Shown one piece after another: positions 7,625 through 17,025 of a DNA stretch of 64,000 bases. Location: assembly GCF_029892065.1 (NCBI RefSeq), contig NZ_CP120373.1, positions 3,355,001 through 3,419,000 on the forward strand. The letters are read 5' to 3'. The notes beneath the pieces were generated by a model. It saw only the letters and a program-made list of their open reading frames with translations. It did no database searches and was not told where the DNA came from. The position numbers and the translations under genes were made by a program. Numbering within the stretch: the stretch's first letter is position 1; each line of letters starts with the position of its first letter. Source of the stretch: Sinorhizobium garamanticum (lineage in GTDB: Bacteria; Pseudomonadota; Alphaproteobacteria; Rhizobiales; Rhizobiaceae).

Positions 7625-8695
7625 CTACGCCTTTCGCGATATCGACATGGGCCGCTGGAATTCCGGCTGACTGAGGCTTTGCAGCGTTTCGGGTGGCTTG
7701 CCTTCGATTTGGCCGATCACAGCCTTGGCGAGCTCGCGACCGGCAAGCCGGATGTCCTCGTACATGGTCATGACTTCGGGGCGCAGCCAGCGTAGGAAGT
7801 CGCTCGGCACCTTGGAGACCATGTCGACATCGTCGCCGACCTTCTTGCTCGCAGATTCGATCCCTGCGATTAACGCAATCGCGCCAGAACCGCTGCCGGA
7901 AACGATGCCGTCCGGGGCGTCAACCGAGCGCATCAGTTGCTCGAAGGCGTCGCGGATGGCGACGAGGCTGTGGTCGATGTTGACATGGTGGAAGCTCACC
8001 GCTTCCGCACCGAAATCCTTAAGCCCACGCTCGAAGCCCGTGCGCATGTGGGAATGGAAGGTGAGGTTCGGCGGCGGCTCCAATAGCACCAGCCGGCGCC
8101 TGCCGCGCTCGGTGAGCCGGCGCACCGCCTCATAGGCGAAGCGTTCGTTGTCGAAGTCGTGGAAGGGATGGACGATCCCCATTTCCGTGCGGCCATGGGT
8201 GACAAAGGGCAAGTGGCGCTCGGTCATCAGCGTCACACGCGGGTCGTGTGGCTCCGTCCGCGAGATGATTACGCCGTCGGCGGCGCCCGTGTCGAGGATA
8301 TAGCGGATCGGCCCCAACGGATCCTTTGTGGAACTGTAAGGGGTAACCACCAGATGGTACTGGGTGCCAGCGAGGATTTCGGTGATGCCGACGACCATGG
8401 GGCTAGTGATGCCCATGATCTCTTCCTCCAGTGTCAGCACGAGGCTGATGACATTGGTCTTGCCGGTTCTGAGGCGCACGCCGGCACGGTTCGGCTGGTA
8501 GCCGATCTGCTTGGCGACGAGGCGCACCCTTTCCTTGGTTTCGGCGCCGATGTCGGGCGCATCCTTCAATGCTCGGGAAACCGTGGTGATCCCAAGACCG
8601 GTCATGAAGGCGATCGTTTTCAGCGTCGGCCTGGCGCCGTCCGGCGGCGGCACTGCCGCCGCCCTGTTTTTCGTCTTGCCGTCCATCCCCGTCAC
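7625..8695 (-). CDS. LacI family sugar-responsive repressor
   Basis: 356 residues from GTG 8695 (ATG 8686 is an alternative). Residues about 23-75 form the LacI helix-turn-helix and hinge: TLKTIAFMTGLGITTVSRALKDAPDIGAETKERV, then IGYQPNRAGVRLRTGKTN. The rest is a periplasmic-binding-protein-like effector domain with VISLVLTLEE, DGVIISRTEPHDPRV and the C-terminal PEFQRP. It is divergent from the sugar ABC operon starting at 9210, so it most likely represses that operon and releases when a pathway sugar binds. A CTGTAACGATACAG palindrome in the shared spacer is the candidate operator. Confidence 0.93.
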   Translation of the reverse strand: MTGMDGKTKNRAAAVPPPDGARPTLKTIAFMTGLGITTVSRALKDAPDIGAETKERVRLVAKQIGYQPNRAGVRLRTGKTNVISLVLTLEEEIMGITSPMVVGITEILAGTQYHLVVTPYSSTKDPLGPIRYILDTGAADGVIISRTEPHDPRVTLMTERHLPFVTHGRTEMGIVHPFHDFDNERFAYEAVRRLTERGRRRLVLLEPPPNLTFHSHMRTGFERGLKDFGAEAVSFHHVNIDHSLVAIRDAFEQLMRSVDAPDGIVSGSGSGAIALIAGIESASKKVGDDVDMVSKVPSDFLRWLRPEVMTMYEDIRLAGRELAKAVIGQIEGKPPETLQSLSQPEFQRPMSISRKA

Positions 8696-9209
8696 CAGCC
8701 CCGTCCCCTTTTGAGACCTTTGCGCAAACCGCCACGGTCAAGCGCCCGCTTTGACTCGCAGCTTCGATGCGAACACGCCCGATCCGTCTCGGTTCCCGGC
8801 TTATATACGAATTGTGACCGGTGACCAGATTTGTCGGAGCTGTGTCGCGGAACAAAATCTGTAACGATACAGTAGCGATGTCGAGCATTTTCGTTGCTGC
8901 ACTGCGAAGAACATAACCATCTGGTTGAATCCTGCAGTCGCGAAGCGAGATATTGCATTTGCGAAGTGCCGCCCAAGTGCTCCGCGATCTATTTCGGTTC
9001 AGAATCCCTTTGAATCAAAGCGTTATGGCCGAGAATTGGAGGCTCGCACGACTGAGCCGAGGATCGATGTTATCCTCTTTGAAGAGCTGTCAGACACACG
9101 TATTAGGCGAATTGAAAATAATATCTAGAATTATCCGTTGTGGGTGTTGCGTCGGAAAATCGTTTGAACTAAGTTTTTACGGCAACGTTACAGTGAGGGA
9201 GGAGAACTC
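8696..9209. other. Divergent promoter region of the LacI gene and the sugar operon
   Basis: 514 bases without a supported gene. It contains candidate LacI-type operator sequences at 8859-8872 and near 9181-9193. The rest is AT-richer than the coding neighbours, as expected for a promoter region. Confidence 0.6.
8859..8872. promoter_or_regulatory. Candidate LacI-family operator
   Basis: CTGTAACGATACAG is a near-perfect palindrome with the central CG typical of LacI-family operators. A related half-site, CGTTACAG, occurs at 9186-9193 just before the ribosome site of the binding-protein gene. Two sites about 320 bases apart could allow looping. Inference from palindrome and position only. Confidence 0.5.
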
Positions 9210-10445
9210 ATGAAATTGCGTTCCATGGCCGCCGCATTGGCCGCAACCGTCGCCCTGCCATTCGGTGTGGCCAACGCCGCCGATCTGGAGGTCACGCATT
9301 GGTGGACCTCAGGCGGCGAGGCCGCGGCGGTCGCCGAACTGGCCAAGGCTTTCGATGCGACCGGCAACAAGTGGGTCGACGGTGCAATCGCCGGCTCGGG
9401 CGGGACCGCGCGTCCGATCATGATCAGCCGCATCACCGGCGGCGATCCGATGGCTGCTACCCAGTTCAACCACGGCCGTCAGGCGGAGGAATTGGTGCAG
9501 TCGGGCCTGATGCGCGACCTGACGGATCTCGCCACGCGCGAGAACTGGAAGGAGATCGTCAAGCCGGCAAGCCTGCTTGAGTCCTGCACCATCGAGGGCA
9601 AGATCTATTGCGCGCCCGTCAACATCCATTCCTGGCAGTGGCTGTGGCTTTCGAATGCGGCCTTCAAGCAGGCCGGCGTTCCCGTGCCGAAGAACTGGGA
9701 TGAGTTCGTCGCGGCAGCACCGGCGCTGGAAAAGGCCGGTATCGTGCCGCTCGCCGTCGGCGGTCAGCCATGGCAGGCGGCAGGTGCCTTTGACGTGCTG
9801 ATGGTGGCGATCGCCGGGAAAGACACGTTCGAGAAGGTGTTCGCCCAGAAGGACGAGGAAGTGGCTGCAGGTCCGGAGATCGCCAAGGTCTTCAACGCTG
9901 CCGACGACGCGCGCCGCATGTCAAAAGGCAGCAATGTCCAGGACTGGAACCAGGCAACGAACCTCGTCATCACTGGCAAGGCCGGCGGCCAGATCATGGG
10001 CGACTGGGCCCAGGGTGAATTCCAGCTTGCGGGCCAGAAGGCCGGTGTCGACTACACCTGCCTTCCGGGGCTTGGCGTCAACGAGGTGATCTCGACCGGC
10101 GGCGACGCATTCTACTTCCCGCTGCTGGAGGATGAAGAAAAGGCGAAGGCGCAGGAGGCGTTGGCATCGGCCCTGCTGAAGCCGGAGACGCAGGTTGCCT
10201 TCAACCTGAAGAAGGGCTCGCTGCCGGTGCGCGGCGACGTCGACCTCGCAGCCGCCAATGATTGCATGAAGAAGGGGCTCGATATCCTTGCCAAGGGCAA
10301 TGTGATCAAGGGCACCGACCAGCTTCTGTCTGCCGATAGTCAGAAGCAAAAGGAGGACCTGTTCTCCGAGTTCTTCGCAAACCCGTCGATGACGCCGGAG
10401 GATGCGCAGAAGCGCTTCGCCGCGATCATCGCGGCGGCAGACTAA
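9210..10445 (+). CDS. Sugar ABC transporter substrate-binding protein
   Basis: 411 residues with a clear signal peptide (MKLRSMAAALAATVALPFGVANAA, cleavage after about residue 23) and GGGAGGAG before the ATG. The mature start LEVTHWWTSGGEAAAVAELAKAF is characteristic of family-1 (MalE/UgpB-type) periplasmic sugar-binding proteins. Later signatures are GGTARPIMISRI and IMGDWAQGEF, as in glucose/mannose-type rhizobial binding proteins. It delivers the sugar to the two permeases encoded next. A GC hairpin directly after the stop probably stabilises this most abundant component relative to the membrane genes. The sugar is not identifiable by eye; the downstream GH2 gene suggests a mannoside or its breakdown product. 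Confidence 0.95.
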   Translation: MKLRSMAAALAATVALPFGVANAADLEVTHWWTSGGEAAAVAELAKAFDATGNKWVDGAIAGSGGTARPIMISRITGGDPMAATQFNHGRQAEELVQSGLMRDLTDLATRENWKEIVKPASLLESCTIEGKIYCAPVNIHSWQWLWLSNAAFKQAGVPVPKNWDEFVAAAPALEKAGIVPLAVGGQPWQAAGAFDVLMVAIAGKDTFEKVFAQKDEEVAAGPEIAKVFNAADDARRMSKGSNVQDWNQATNLVITGKAGGQIMGDWAQGEFQLAGQKAGVDYTCLPGLGVNEVISTGGDAFYFPLLEDEEKAKAQEALASALLKPETQVAFNLKKGSLPVRGDVDLAAANDCMKKGLDILAKGNVIKGTDQLLSADSQKQKEDLFSEFFANPSMTPEDAQKRFAAIIAAAD

Positions 10446-10460
10446 TAGATGCCAATTGAA

Positions 10461-10482
10461 GGCCCCGCGCATTCGCGGGGCC
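10461..10482 (+). terminator. Intercistronic hairpin after the binding-protein gene
   Basis: GGCCCCGCG and CGCGGGGCC form a 9-bp stem with a 4-base loop, with no U-run after it. It lies 15 bases after the stop and 260 bases before the first permease gene. Such hairpins usually act as mRNA-stabilising or partial-termination signals that keep binding-protein mRNA above permease mRNA. Confidence 0.6.
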
Positions 10483-10742
10483 GCCCTCATGCCCCATTCG
10501 GCACGACGCGTTCGCGCCGGGCACCCGTGACGATGTCTGCCGGCGTCGGCGCAAGGAGCATCCCGCTTTCGAGCTGAATTGCGAACGCGGATAAGATGTT
10601 CCAGATCAAGGTGTTCTGAGCGTTCATTATATGTTCGCGTGAACACGGAGTGCCGAGCAGGGGCCATTACCACGGTGAGGTGGCGGCGTGTTTCGCTGCG
10701 AGTACCGCCCACCGAATATATTGCAGTTTCGGAGGAGCAAAC

Positions 10743-11651
10743 ATGACAGGCCAAACACGCGGCTCGGCTCGCCCGAATCAGTGGTTGCGGAACCTGAATG
10801 CGAAGATCGCCTCTATTCCGATGATCCTGACAGCCGTGGTCATCTTCGTCGGCGGCACAGCCTGGACGGTTCTCTATTCCTTCACCAACTCGAAGCTGCT
10901 GCCACGGCTTTCCTTCGTCGGTCTCGACCAGTATGAGCGGCTATGGGCGGCACCGCGTTGGCTCGTCTCGATCGAGAATCTCGCGATCTACGGCTTTTTT
11001 TCACTGGTTTTCAGTCTCGTGATCGGCTTTGTGCTGGCGGCGCTGATGGATCAGAAGATCCGTTTCGAGAACACGTTTCGAACGATCATGCTCTATCCCT
11101 TCGCGCTGTCGTTCATCGTCACGGGCCTGGTCTGGCAGTGGCTGCTCAATCCGCAATACGGCATACAGTCGATCGTACGGTCCCTTGGCTGGACGAGCTT
11201 CAACTTCGATCCGCTCTATAATTCCGACATTGTCATCTACGGCATTCTGATCGCGGCCCTCTGGCAGGGCACAGGTCTTGTCATGTGCCTGATGCTCGCC
11301 GGACTGCGCGGCATCGACGAGGACATCTGGAAGGCTGCGCGGGTCGACGGCATCCCGATGTGGAAGACTTATGTCCTTATCATCATCCCGATGATGCGCG
11401 GCGTCTTCATCACGACGCTCGTCATCATCGCGAGCGGCATCGTCAAGGTTTACGACCTCGTCGTAGCGCAGACGAGCGGCGGCCCCGGCATCGCCTCGGA
11501 AGTGCCTGCCAAATACGTCTACGACTACATGTTCCAGGCCCAGAACCTGGGCCAGGGCTTTGCCGCCTCCACCATGATGCTCGTGACGGTCGCGATCATC
11601 ATCGTGCCGTGGGCGTATCTGGAATTCGGAGGAGGTCGCAAGCGTGCTTAA
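10743..11651 (+). CDS. Sugar ABC transporter permease (MalF type)
   Basis: 302 residues from ATG 10743, preceded by GGAGGAG. About six hydrophobic segments are visible, beginning with IPMILTAVVIFVGGTAWTVLY. The cytoplasmic EAA loop that docks onto the ATPase is present as DIWKAARVDGIPMWKTYVLIIIPMM. It forms the membrane channel together with the next gene product. The next gene starts inside its last codons (8-base overlap), indicating translational coupling. Confidence 0.94.
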   Translation: MTGQTRGSARPNQWLRNLNAKIASIPMILTAVVIFVGGTAWTVLYSFTNSKLLPRLSFVGLDQYERLWAAPRWLVSIENLAIYGFFSLVFSLVIGFVLAALMDQKIRFENTFRTIMLYPFALSFIVTGLVWQWLLNPQYGIQSIVRSLGWTSFNFDPLYNSDIVIYGILIAALWQGTGLVMCLMLAGLRGIDEDIWKAARVDGIPMWKTYVLIIIPMMRGVFITTLVIIASGIVKVYDLVVAQTSGGPGIASEVPAKYVYDYMFQAQNLGQGFAASTMMLVTVAIIIVPWAYLEFGGGRKRA

Positions 11652-12588
11652 TCTCGTCGCCAACAACAGCACGGTTACCGAGGACGAAGCGGTTCCCGAC
11701 AGGATCACATCCGGTCCGCGTGGCGCCAAGCCGCGCCGGACACTCTCTCGCCGCAACATCGTCGTATACGGCACGTTGATCGTGGTCGCCCTCTATTACC
11801 TGCTGCCGCTCTACGTGATGATCATGACGTCGCTCAAGGGCATGCCGGAAATCCGCGTCGGCAACATCTTCGCGCCTCCGGTCGAAATCACCTTCGAACC
11901 CTGGGTAAAGGCCTGGGCGCAGGCCTGCACCGGCCTTAATTGCGACGGGCTTTCGCGCGGGTTCTGGAATTCGGTGCGCATCACCGTTCCCTCGGTGATC
12001 ATCTCGATCGCGATCGCCTCGATCAATGGCTACGCGCTCGCCAACTGGCGCTTCAAAGGGGCCGACCTGTTTTTCACCATCCTCATCGTCGGCGCCTTCA
12101 TTCCCTATCAGGTGATGATCTACCCGATCGTGATCGTGCTCAGGGAAATGGGTGTCTACGGCACGCTGACCGGTCTCATCATTGTGCATACGATCTTCGG
12201 CATGCCGATTCTGACCCTCTTGTTCCGCAACTATTTCGCCGGCTTGCCCGAGGAACTCTTCAAGGCGGCGCGCGTCGACGGCGCCGGGTTCTGGACGATC
12301 TATTTCAAGATCATGCTGCCGATGTCGCTGCCGATCTTCGTCGTTGCGATGATCCTTCAGGTGACCGGCATCTGGAACGACTTCCTGTTCGGCGTGGTTT
12401 TCACACGGCCGGAATACTACCCGATGACCGTGCAGCTCAACAATATCGTCAACTCTGTGCAGGGCGTGAAGGAATACAACGTCAACATGGCGGCGACCCT
12501 CCTGACCGGGCTCGTGCCGTTGGCGATCTACTTCGTCTCCGGCCGGCTGTTTGTGCGCGGCATCGCCGCCGGCGCAGTGAAAGGATAA
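11644..12588 (+). CDS. Sugar ABC transporter permease (MalG type)
   Basis: 314 residues from GTG 11644, with GGAGGAGG upstream inside the previous gene. Hydrophobic segments start at IVVYGTLIVVALYYLLPLYV. The EAA loop reads LFKAARVDGAGFWTIYFKIMLP, matching the MalG-type partner. A hydrophilic 35-residue N-terminal tail precedes the first span. It ends seven bases before the ATPase gene. Second half of the heterodimeric inner-membrane channel. Confidence 0.94.
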   Translation: MLNLVANNSTVTEDEAVPDRITSGPRGAKPRRTLSRRNIVVYGTLIVVALYYLLPLYVMIMTSLKGMPEIRVGNIFAPPVEITFEPWVKAWAQACTGLNCDGLSRGFWNSVRITVPSVIISIAIASINGYALANWRFKGADLFFTILIVGAFIPYQVMIYPIVIVLREMGVYGTLTGLIIVHTIFGMPILTLLFRNYFAGLPEELFKAARVDGAGFWTIYFKIMLPMSLPIFVVAMILQVTGIWNDFLFGVVFTRPEYYPMTVQLNNIVNSVQGVKEYNVNMAATLLTGLVPLAIYFVSGRLFVRGIAAGAVKG

Positions 12589-12594
12589 TCAAGC

Positions 12595-13680
12595 ATGACC
12601 AGTGTTTCAGTCAGGGACCTGTCGCTGAACTTCGGCGCCGTCACCGTTCTCGACAAGCTCAATCTCGACATCAATCATGGCGAGTTCCTTGTCCTGCTCG
12701 GCTCGTCCGGATGCGGCAAGTCTACGCTCTTGAACTGCATCGCCGGCCTGCTTGACGTTTCGGAAGGGCAGATCTTCATCAAGGACCGCAATGTCACATG
12801 GGAGGAGCCGAAGGACCGGGGCATCGGCATGGTGTTCCAGTCCTACGCGCTCTACCCGCAGATGTCGGTCGAGAAGAACCTCTCCTTCGGGCTCCAGGTT
12901 GCCAGGGTGCCGCAGGCCGAAATCGACAAGCGTGTCGCACGCGCGGCGGAAATCCTGCAGATCCAGCCGCTTCTGAAGCGCAAGCCTGCCGAGCTTTCCG
13001 GCGGCCAGCGCCAGCGCGTGGCGATCGGCCGCGCACTTGTGCGCGACGTCGATGTCTTCCTCTTCGACGAGCCCTTGTCGAACCTCGACGCCAAGCTGCG
13101 ATCGGAATTGCGCGTCGAAATCAAGCGGCTGCACCAGTCTCTCAAGAACACGATGATCTATGTCACGCACGACCAGATCGAGGCGCTGACCTTGGCCGAC
13201 CGCATCGCCGTCATGAAGGGTGGCGTCATCCAGCAGCTCGCCGATCCGATGACCATTTACAACGCGCCGGAGAACCTCTTCGTCGCCGGCTTCATTGGTT
13301 CGCCGTCGATGAACTTCTTCCGTGGCGAGGTCGCCGCCAAGGACGGCCGTAGCGTCGTGCAGGTCGACGGCGTCGCCTTCGACGTCACCGCCTATCCCGC
13401 GCAGACAAAATTACAGCCGGGCCAGAAGGTCGTGCTTGGTCTTCGGCCGGAGCACGTCAAGATCGACGAGGCCGGGGCAGGAGATACAACGCACCAGGCC
13501 GTGGTCGACATCGAAGAGCCGATGGGCGCCGACAACCTTTTGTGGCTGACTTTTGCCGGTCAAACGATGTCCGTGCGCATCGCCGGCCAACGGCGCTACC
13601 AGCCCGGCACCGCAGTGCGCCTTTCTTTCGACATGGGGGTCGCCTCAATCTTCGACGCTGCCAGCGAAAACCGTCTTTGA
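12595..13680 (+). CDS. Sugar ABC transporter ATP-binding protein (MalK/UgpC type)
   Basis: 361 residues. Walker A is GSSGCGKST, the Q-loop VFQSYALYP, the signature LSGGQRQRVAIGRALV, Walker B VFLFDEPLSNLDA and the switch histidine YVTHDQIEA. After about residue 235 comes the C-terminal OB-like (TOBE) regulatory domain with GLRPEHVKI, as in MalK, UgpC and MsmK. It powers import through the two permeases encoded immediately upstream. Rhizobial MalK-type ATPases sometimes serve more than one transporter; here the gene is clearly within its own operon. Confidence 0.95.
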   Translation: MTSVSVRDLSLNFGAVTVLDKLNLDINHGEFLVLLGSSGCGKSTLLNCIAGLLDVSEGQIFIKDRNVTWEEPKDRGIGMVFQSYALYPQMSVEKNLSFGLQVARVPQAEIDKRVARAAEILQIQPLLKRKPAELSGGQRQRVAIGRALVRDVDVFLFDEPLSNLDAKLRSELRVEIKRLHQSLKNTMIYVTHDQIEALTLADRIAVMKGGVIQQLADPMTIYNAPENLFVAGFIGSPSMNFFRGEVAAKDGRSVVQVDGVAFDVTAYPAQTKLQPGQKVVLGLRPEHVKIDEAGAGDTTHQAVVDIEEPMGADNLLWLTFAGQTMSVRIAGQRRYQPGTAVRLSFDMGVASIFDAASENRL

Positions 13681-13717
13681 GAACCAATATCGAGCCCGGG
13701 CGACGCCGTCCGGGCCG

Positions 13718-13749
13718 CAATAAACGATAATCGCAACAAACGATAATGA
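13718..13749 (+). repeat. Short direct repeat in the ATPase-GH2 spacer
   Basis: Two near-identical copies, AATAAACGATAAT and AACAAACGATAAT, lie next to each other in the 108-base spacer. A GC hairpin (CCCGG ... CCGGG, 13695-13714) lies just before them. Role unknown; possibly an internal promoter or operator. Confidence 0.4.
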
Positions 13750-13788
13750 TGTCGGCCTCGATCGCCGCTCCATAAATGGATTGAGGAA

Positions 13789-16263
13789 ATGCCCCCCGAA
13801 ACCTTGAACCGCGACGCCATCTGCATCGACTTGTCCGGTGACTGGCTGCTTGCCTCGACCGACAACAGCCACGCGCTTACCATCGCGCTTCCGGGCGATG
13901 TGCATAGCGCGTTGCAGCAGGCGGGCATCATCGCGGATCCCTATGCCGGCCGGAACGAGGCTGATGTGCAATGGGTCGCGCACAAGGACTGGGTTCTGGA
14001 GCGCACGGTCACCATCGATGCGGACGATCTCGACGGGTGCTGGTATCTCGATTTCGAGAGCATCGACACGGTCGCCTCGGTCTTCGTCAACGATCAACTG
14101 GTGCTGCAGGCGGAAAACTGCTTTCGCCGCTATCGCCCCGACGTATCGAGTGCGCTCGTCGTCGGCGAGAACCGCCTCCGCATCGTGCTGCACTCCTCGA
14201 TTGCCGAGGGCGCGCGCCGGCAGGCGGCGCAGCCCTTCTACGTGCCCTATCACGATGGGAATTCGCCGATTGCCAACGGCAACATGCTGCGCAAGCCCCA
14301 GTGCCACTTCGGCTGGGACTGGAACATCGCCATCGCGCCGCTCGGCATCTATGGCTCGCTGGCACTTCGCCGGCTGGAGACCGCGCGCATCGAACACCTC
14401 ACCACACGTCAGCTCTGGCTTACCGACGGCTCGATCGACCTGCAGGTGACCGTCACGCTCTTTGCCCGCGAACCCGGCATCGTACCCATTCATTTCGAAC
14501 TCGATGGCATGCGGGAGCGCCTGGACTGCGCGGTCGCCGCCGGCGAGACCCGGATCACCCACGTGTTCACGGTCGCAAAGCCGAGATTGTGGTGGCCGGC
14601 AGGCAGCGGCGAGCAGGCGCTTTCCGTCCTTAACGTCGAACTGCCGGACGAGAGCGTGACGCGCCAGATCGGTTTCCGCACGATCGAGCTTGTCACCGAC
14701 AAGGACGAGGCGGGCAGCCGTTTTGCCTTCCGCATCAACGGCCGCGAGGTCTTCTGCCGCGGCGCGAACTGGATCCCGGCGGATGCGCTGGTGTCGCGCG
14801 TGACGCTGCAAGGGGTTGAGGACCTCCTGCAATCCGCCGTCGACGCCAACATGAACATGATCCGCGTCTGGGGCGGCGGCTTCTACGAGCCGGACTGGTT
14901 CTACGATCTCTGCGACCGGCTGGGACTGCTCGTCTGGCAGGACTTCATGTTCGCCTGCAATCTCTACCCCTCTACACTGGACTTTCTCGACAATGTCGCG
15001 GCCGAGGTGGACTACCAGGTCAAACGCCTGTCGTCCCACCCGTCGATTGCGCTTTGGTGCGGCGACAACGAACTTGTCGGCGCGCTCACCTGGTTCGAAG
15101 AAAGCCGCAAGGATCGCGACCGTTACCTCGTCTCTTATGACCGGCTGAACCGCACGGTCGAGGCTGCCATGAAGGCCGCCTGCCCGGAAGCGATCTGGTG
15201 GCCTTCGAGCCCGTCTGTCGGCCACCTCAATTTCGGCGATGCATGGCATGCGGACGGCGCGGGCGACATGCACTACTGGTCCGTCTGGCACGAGAACAAG
15301 TCGTTCGACAATTATCGCACCGTGCGCCCGCGTTTCTGCTCGGAATTTGGTTTCCAGTCTTACACCTCGATGCCGATCGTCCGGCAATTCGCCGAGACAC
15401 GCGATCTCAACATCGCCTCGCCGGTGATGGAGGCGCATCAGAAGAATGCCGGCGGCAACGAGCGGATCGCCGGGACCATGTTCCGCTATTTCCGCTTTCC
15501 GAAGGATTTCCCGAGCTTCGTCTATCTGAGCCAAATCCAGCAGGGACTCGCGATCCGCACCGCGGTCGATTATTGGCGGTCGCTGAAACCGCATTGCATG
15601 GGCACGCTTTATTGGCAGCTCAACGACACCTGGCCGGTCGCCTCCTGGTCGAGCCTGGACTACGGCGGCAACTGGAAGGCCATGCACTATATGGCCCGCC
15701 GCTTCTTCCAGCCGGTCGCCGTCGCCGCCATTCCTTCCGCGGACCGCAAGGAGATCACCTTCTCGATGGTGAACGACACCGCCGAGATGGTGACGGTCGA
15801 ACTACAGACCTTTGTCGTTTCGCTTGACGGCGAGCGTCGCCCGCTTGCAGCGGCCGCCGGCGCCTGCGCGCCGGACCGCGCTGCCACGCTCGTCACCATC
15901 GGGACCGGCGACATCCCGGAAGGCGCTCTTCTTTTCTGGTCGTTTGAAGCCTCGAACGGCATGCGTGGCGAGGGGCATCATGTCCAGGGCACCTACAAGG
16001 CGCTTGATCTTTCGCCGTCCGGCCTGACGCTGGAGACCGTGCCGCGACTGGATGGCGCCTTCGACGTGATTGTCTCGGCGAGCGGTCTCGCGCTGCACGT
16101 AATGATCGAGGGGGATGTCGAGGGGCGTTATTCCGACAATGCCTTCGACCTGACGGCCGGCGAGACGAAGGTGATCCGCTTCACGCCGAAGGTGCTGCTC
16201 GCCGAAGGCATCGTGCCGAGCTTCATCGCCTACGACCTCGAATCCTGCCAGGGAAAAGGGTGA
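13789..16263 (+). CDS. Glycoside hydrolase family 2 beta-mannosidase-like enzyme
   Basis: 824 residues, the usual length of GH2 beta-mannosidases. The order fits: an N-terminal jelly-roll (LSGDWLLASTDNSH, CWYLDFESIDTVASVFVND), Ig-like middle, a TIM barrel with FCRGANWIPADAL and MIRVWGGGFYEPDWFYDLCD, then C-terminal beta domains. The catalytic acid/base is in the NE of LWCGDNE and the nucleophile in FCSEFGFQS. No signal peptide is seen, so it acts in the cytoplasm on imported mannosides or manno-oligosaccharides (or similar beta-glycosides). It is downstream of the ABC genes and overlaps the next gene by four bases. The exact glycoside is inference. Confidence 0.92.
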   Translation: MPPETLNRDAICIDLSGDWLLASTDNSHALTIALPGDVHSALQQAGIIADPYAGRNEADVQWVAHKDWVLERTVTIDADDLDGCWYLDFESIDTVASVFVNDQLVLQAENCFRRYRPDVSSALVVGENRLRIVLHSSIAEGARRQAAQPFYVPYHDGNSPIANGNMLRKPQCHFGWDWNIAIAPLGIYGSLALRRLETARIEHLTTRQLWLTDGSIDLQVTVTLFAREPGIVPIHFELDGMRERLDCAVAAGETRITHVFTVAKPRLWWPAGSGEQALSVLNVELPDESVTRQIGFRTIELVTDKDEAGSRFAFRINGREVFCRGANWIPADALVSRVTLQGVEDLLQSAVDANMNMIRVWGGGFYEPDWFYDLCDRLGLLVWQDFMFACNLYPSTLDFLDNVAAEVDYQVKRLSSHPSIALWCGDNELVGALTWFEESRKDRDRYLVSYDRLNRTVEAAMKAACPEAIWWPSSPSVGHLNFGDAWHADGAGDMHYWSVWHENKSFDNYRTVRPRFCSEFGFQSYTSMPIVRQFAETRDLNIASPVMEAHQKNAGGNERIAGTMFRYFRFPKDFPSFVYLSQIQQGLAIRTAVDYWRSLKPHCMGTLYWQLNDTWPVASWSSLDYGGNWKAMHYMARRFFQPVAVAAIPSADRKEITFSMVNDTAEMVTVELQTFVVSLDGERRPLAAAAGACAPDRAATLVTIGTGDIPEGALLFWSFEASNGMRGEGHHVQGTYKALDLSPSGLTLETVPRLDGAFDVIVSASGLALHVMIEGDVEGRYSDNAFDLTAGETKVIRFTPKVLLAEGIVPSFIAYDLESCQGKG

Positions 16264-16967
16264 GCCGGATGAGGCGCAGCCACGTCAACGAGATCATCCG
16301 CGAAAGCGACGCCTTCATGCGTAGCCACGGCTTCGTGCTGCCCCCCTTTGCCTACTGGTCGCCGGAGGAATTGAAGACGCGGGTTGCGTCCGACAGCCCG
16401 ACGATCCTTGAGGCGCGGCTCGGCTGGGACATCACCGATTACGGCAAGGGGCGCTTCGGCGAATTCGGCCTCGTCCTTTTTACCCTGAGGAACGGTGCCG
16501 CGGCCAATCTCGGCACCGGCAAGGGCATGGTCTATGCCGAGAAGCTGATGATCACGCGTGCGGGCCAGGTCAATCCATTGCACCGTCACGCGGTGAAAAC
16601 GGAGGACATCATCAATCGCGGCGGCGGCACTCTGGTCCTTGAGATGTACAACTCGCTGCCCGATGGCTCAGTCGACGAGGAAAGCGACGTCGAAGTGGCA
16701 TGCGATGCGCGCCTGCGCCGGCAGAAGGCGGGGGAGCTCCTGCAGCTTGAACCCGGTGAGAGCGTCACTTTGCCGCCCGGAAACTGGCATGCCTTTTGGG
16801 CGGAGGGAGGCGACGTGTTGATGGGCGAAGTCTCGACCGTCAACGACGACCTTACCGACAACTATTTCCGCGAGCTGGTGGGCCGCTTTTCCGCAATCGA
16901 AGAGGACGAACATCCGCTCCACCTGCTTGTTTCGGACTACGACACCTGGCTGAAGGCAACAGGTTGA
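16260..16967 (+). CDS. D-lyxose isomerase-like cupin (DUF1498)
   Basis: 235 residues from GTG 16260, overlapping the GH2 stop as GTGA; ATG 16269 is an alternative. The cupin metal site is visible as NPLHRHAVKTEDI and a later LPPGNWHAFWAE, the arrangement of the sigma-B-type D-lyxose isomerases, which interconvert lyxose and xylulose and accept mannose. The family's N-terminal helix (NEIIRESDAFMRSHGFVLPPFAYW) is also present. In this operon it probably isomerises mannose released by the GH2 enzyme, or another sugar of the pathway. Substrate is inferred from family and context. Confidence 0.82.
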   Translation: MSRMRRSHVNEIIRESDAFMRSHGFVLPPFAYWSPEELKTRVASDSPTILEARLGWDITDYGKGRFGEFGLVLFTLRNGAAANLGTGKGMVYAEKLMITRAGQVNPLHRHAVKTEDIINRGGGTLVLEMYNSLPDGSVDEESDVEVACDARLRRQKAGELLQLEPGESVTLPPGNWHAFWAEGGDVLMGEVSTVNDDLTDNYFRELVGRFSAIEEDEHPLHLLVSDYDTWLKATG

Positions 16968-17025
16968 AACGCCCTTACCTACTTTCAACAACTCATTCCT
17001 GCGCACTCAACGAGGAGAATTTTTG

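Noticed and set aside
13645..15687. 680-codon open frame on the minus strand
   Set aside because: Antisense to the GH2 beta-mannosidase, whose motifs are complete on the other strand.
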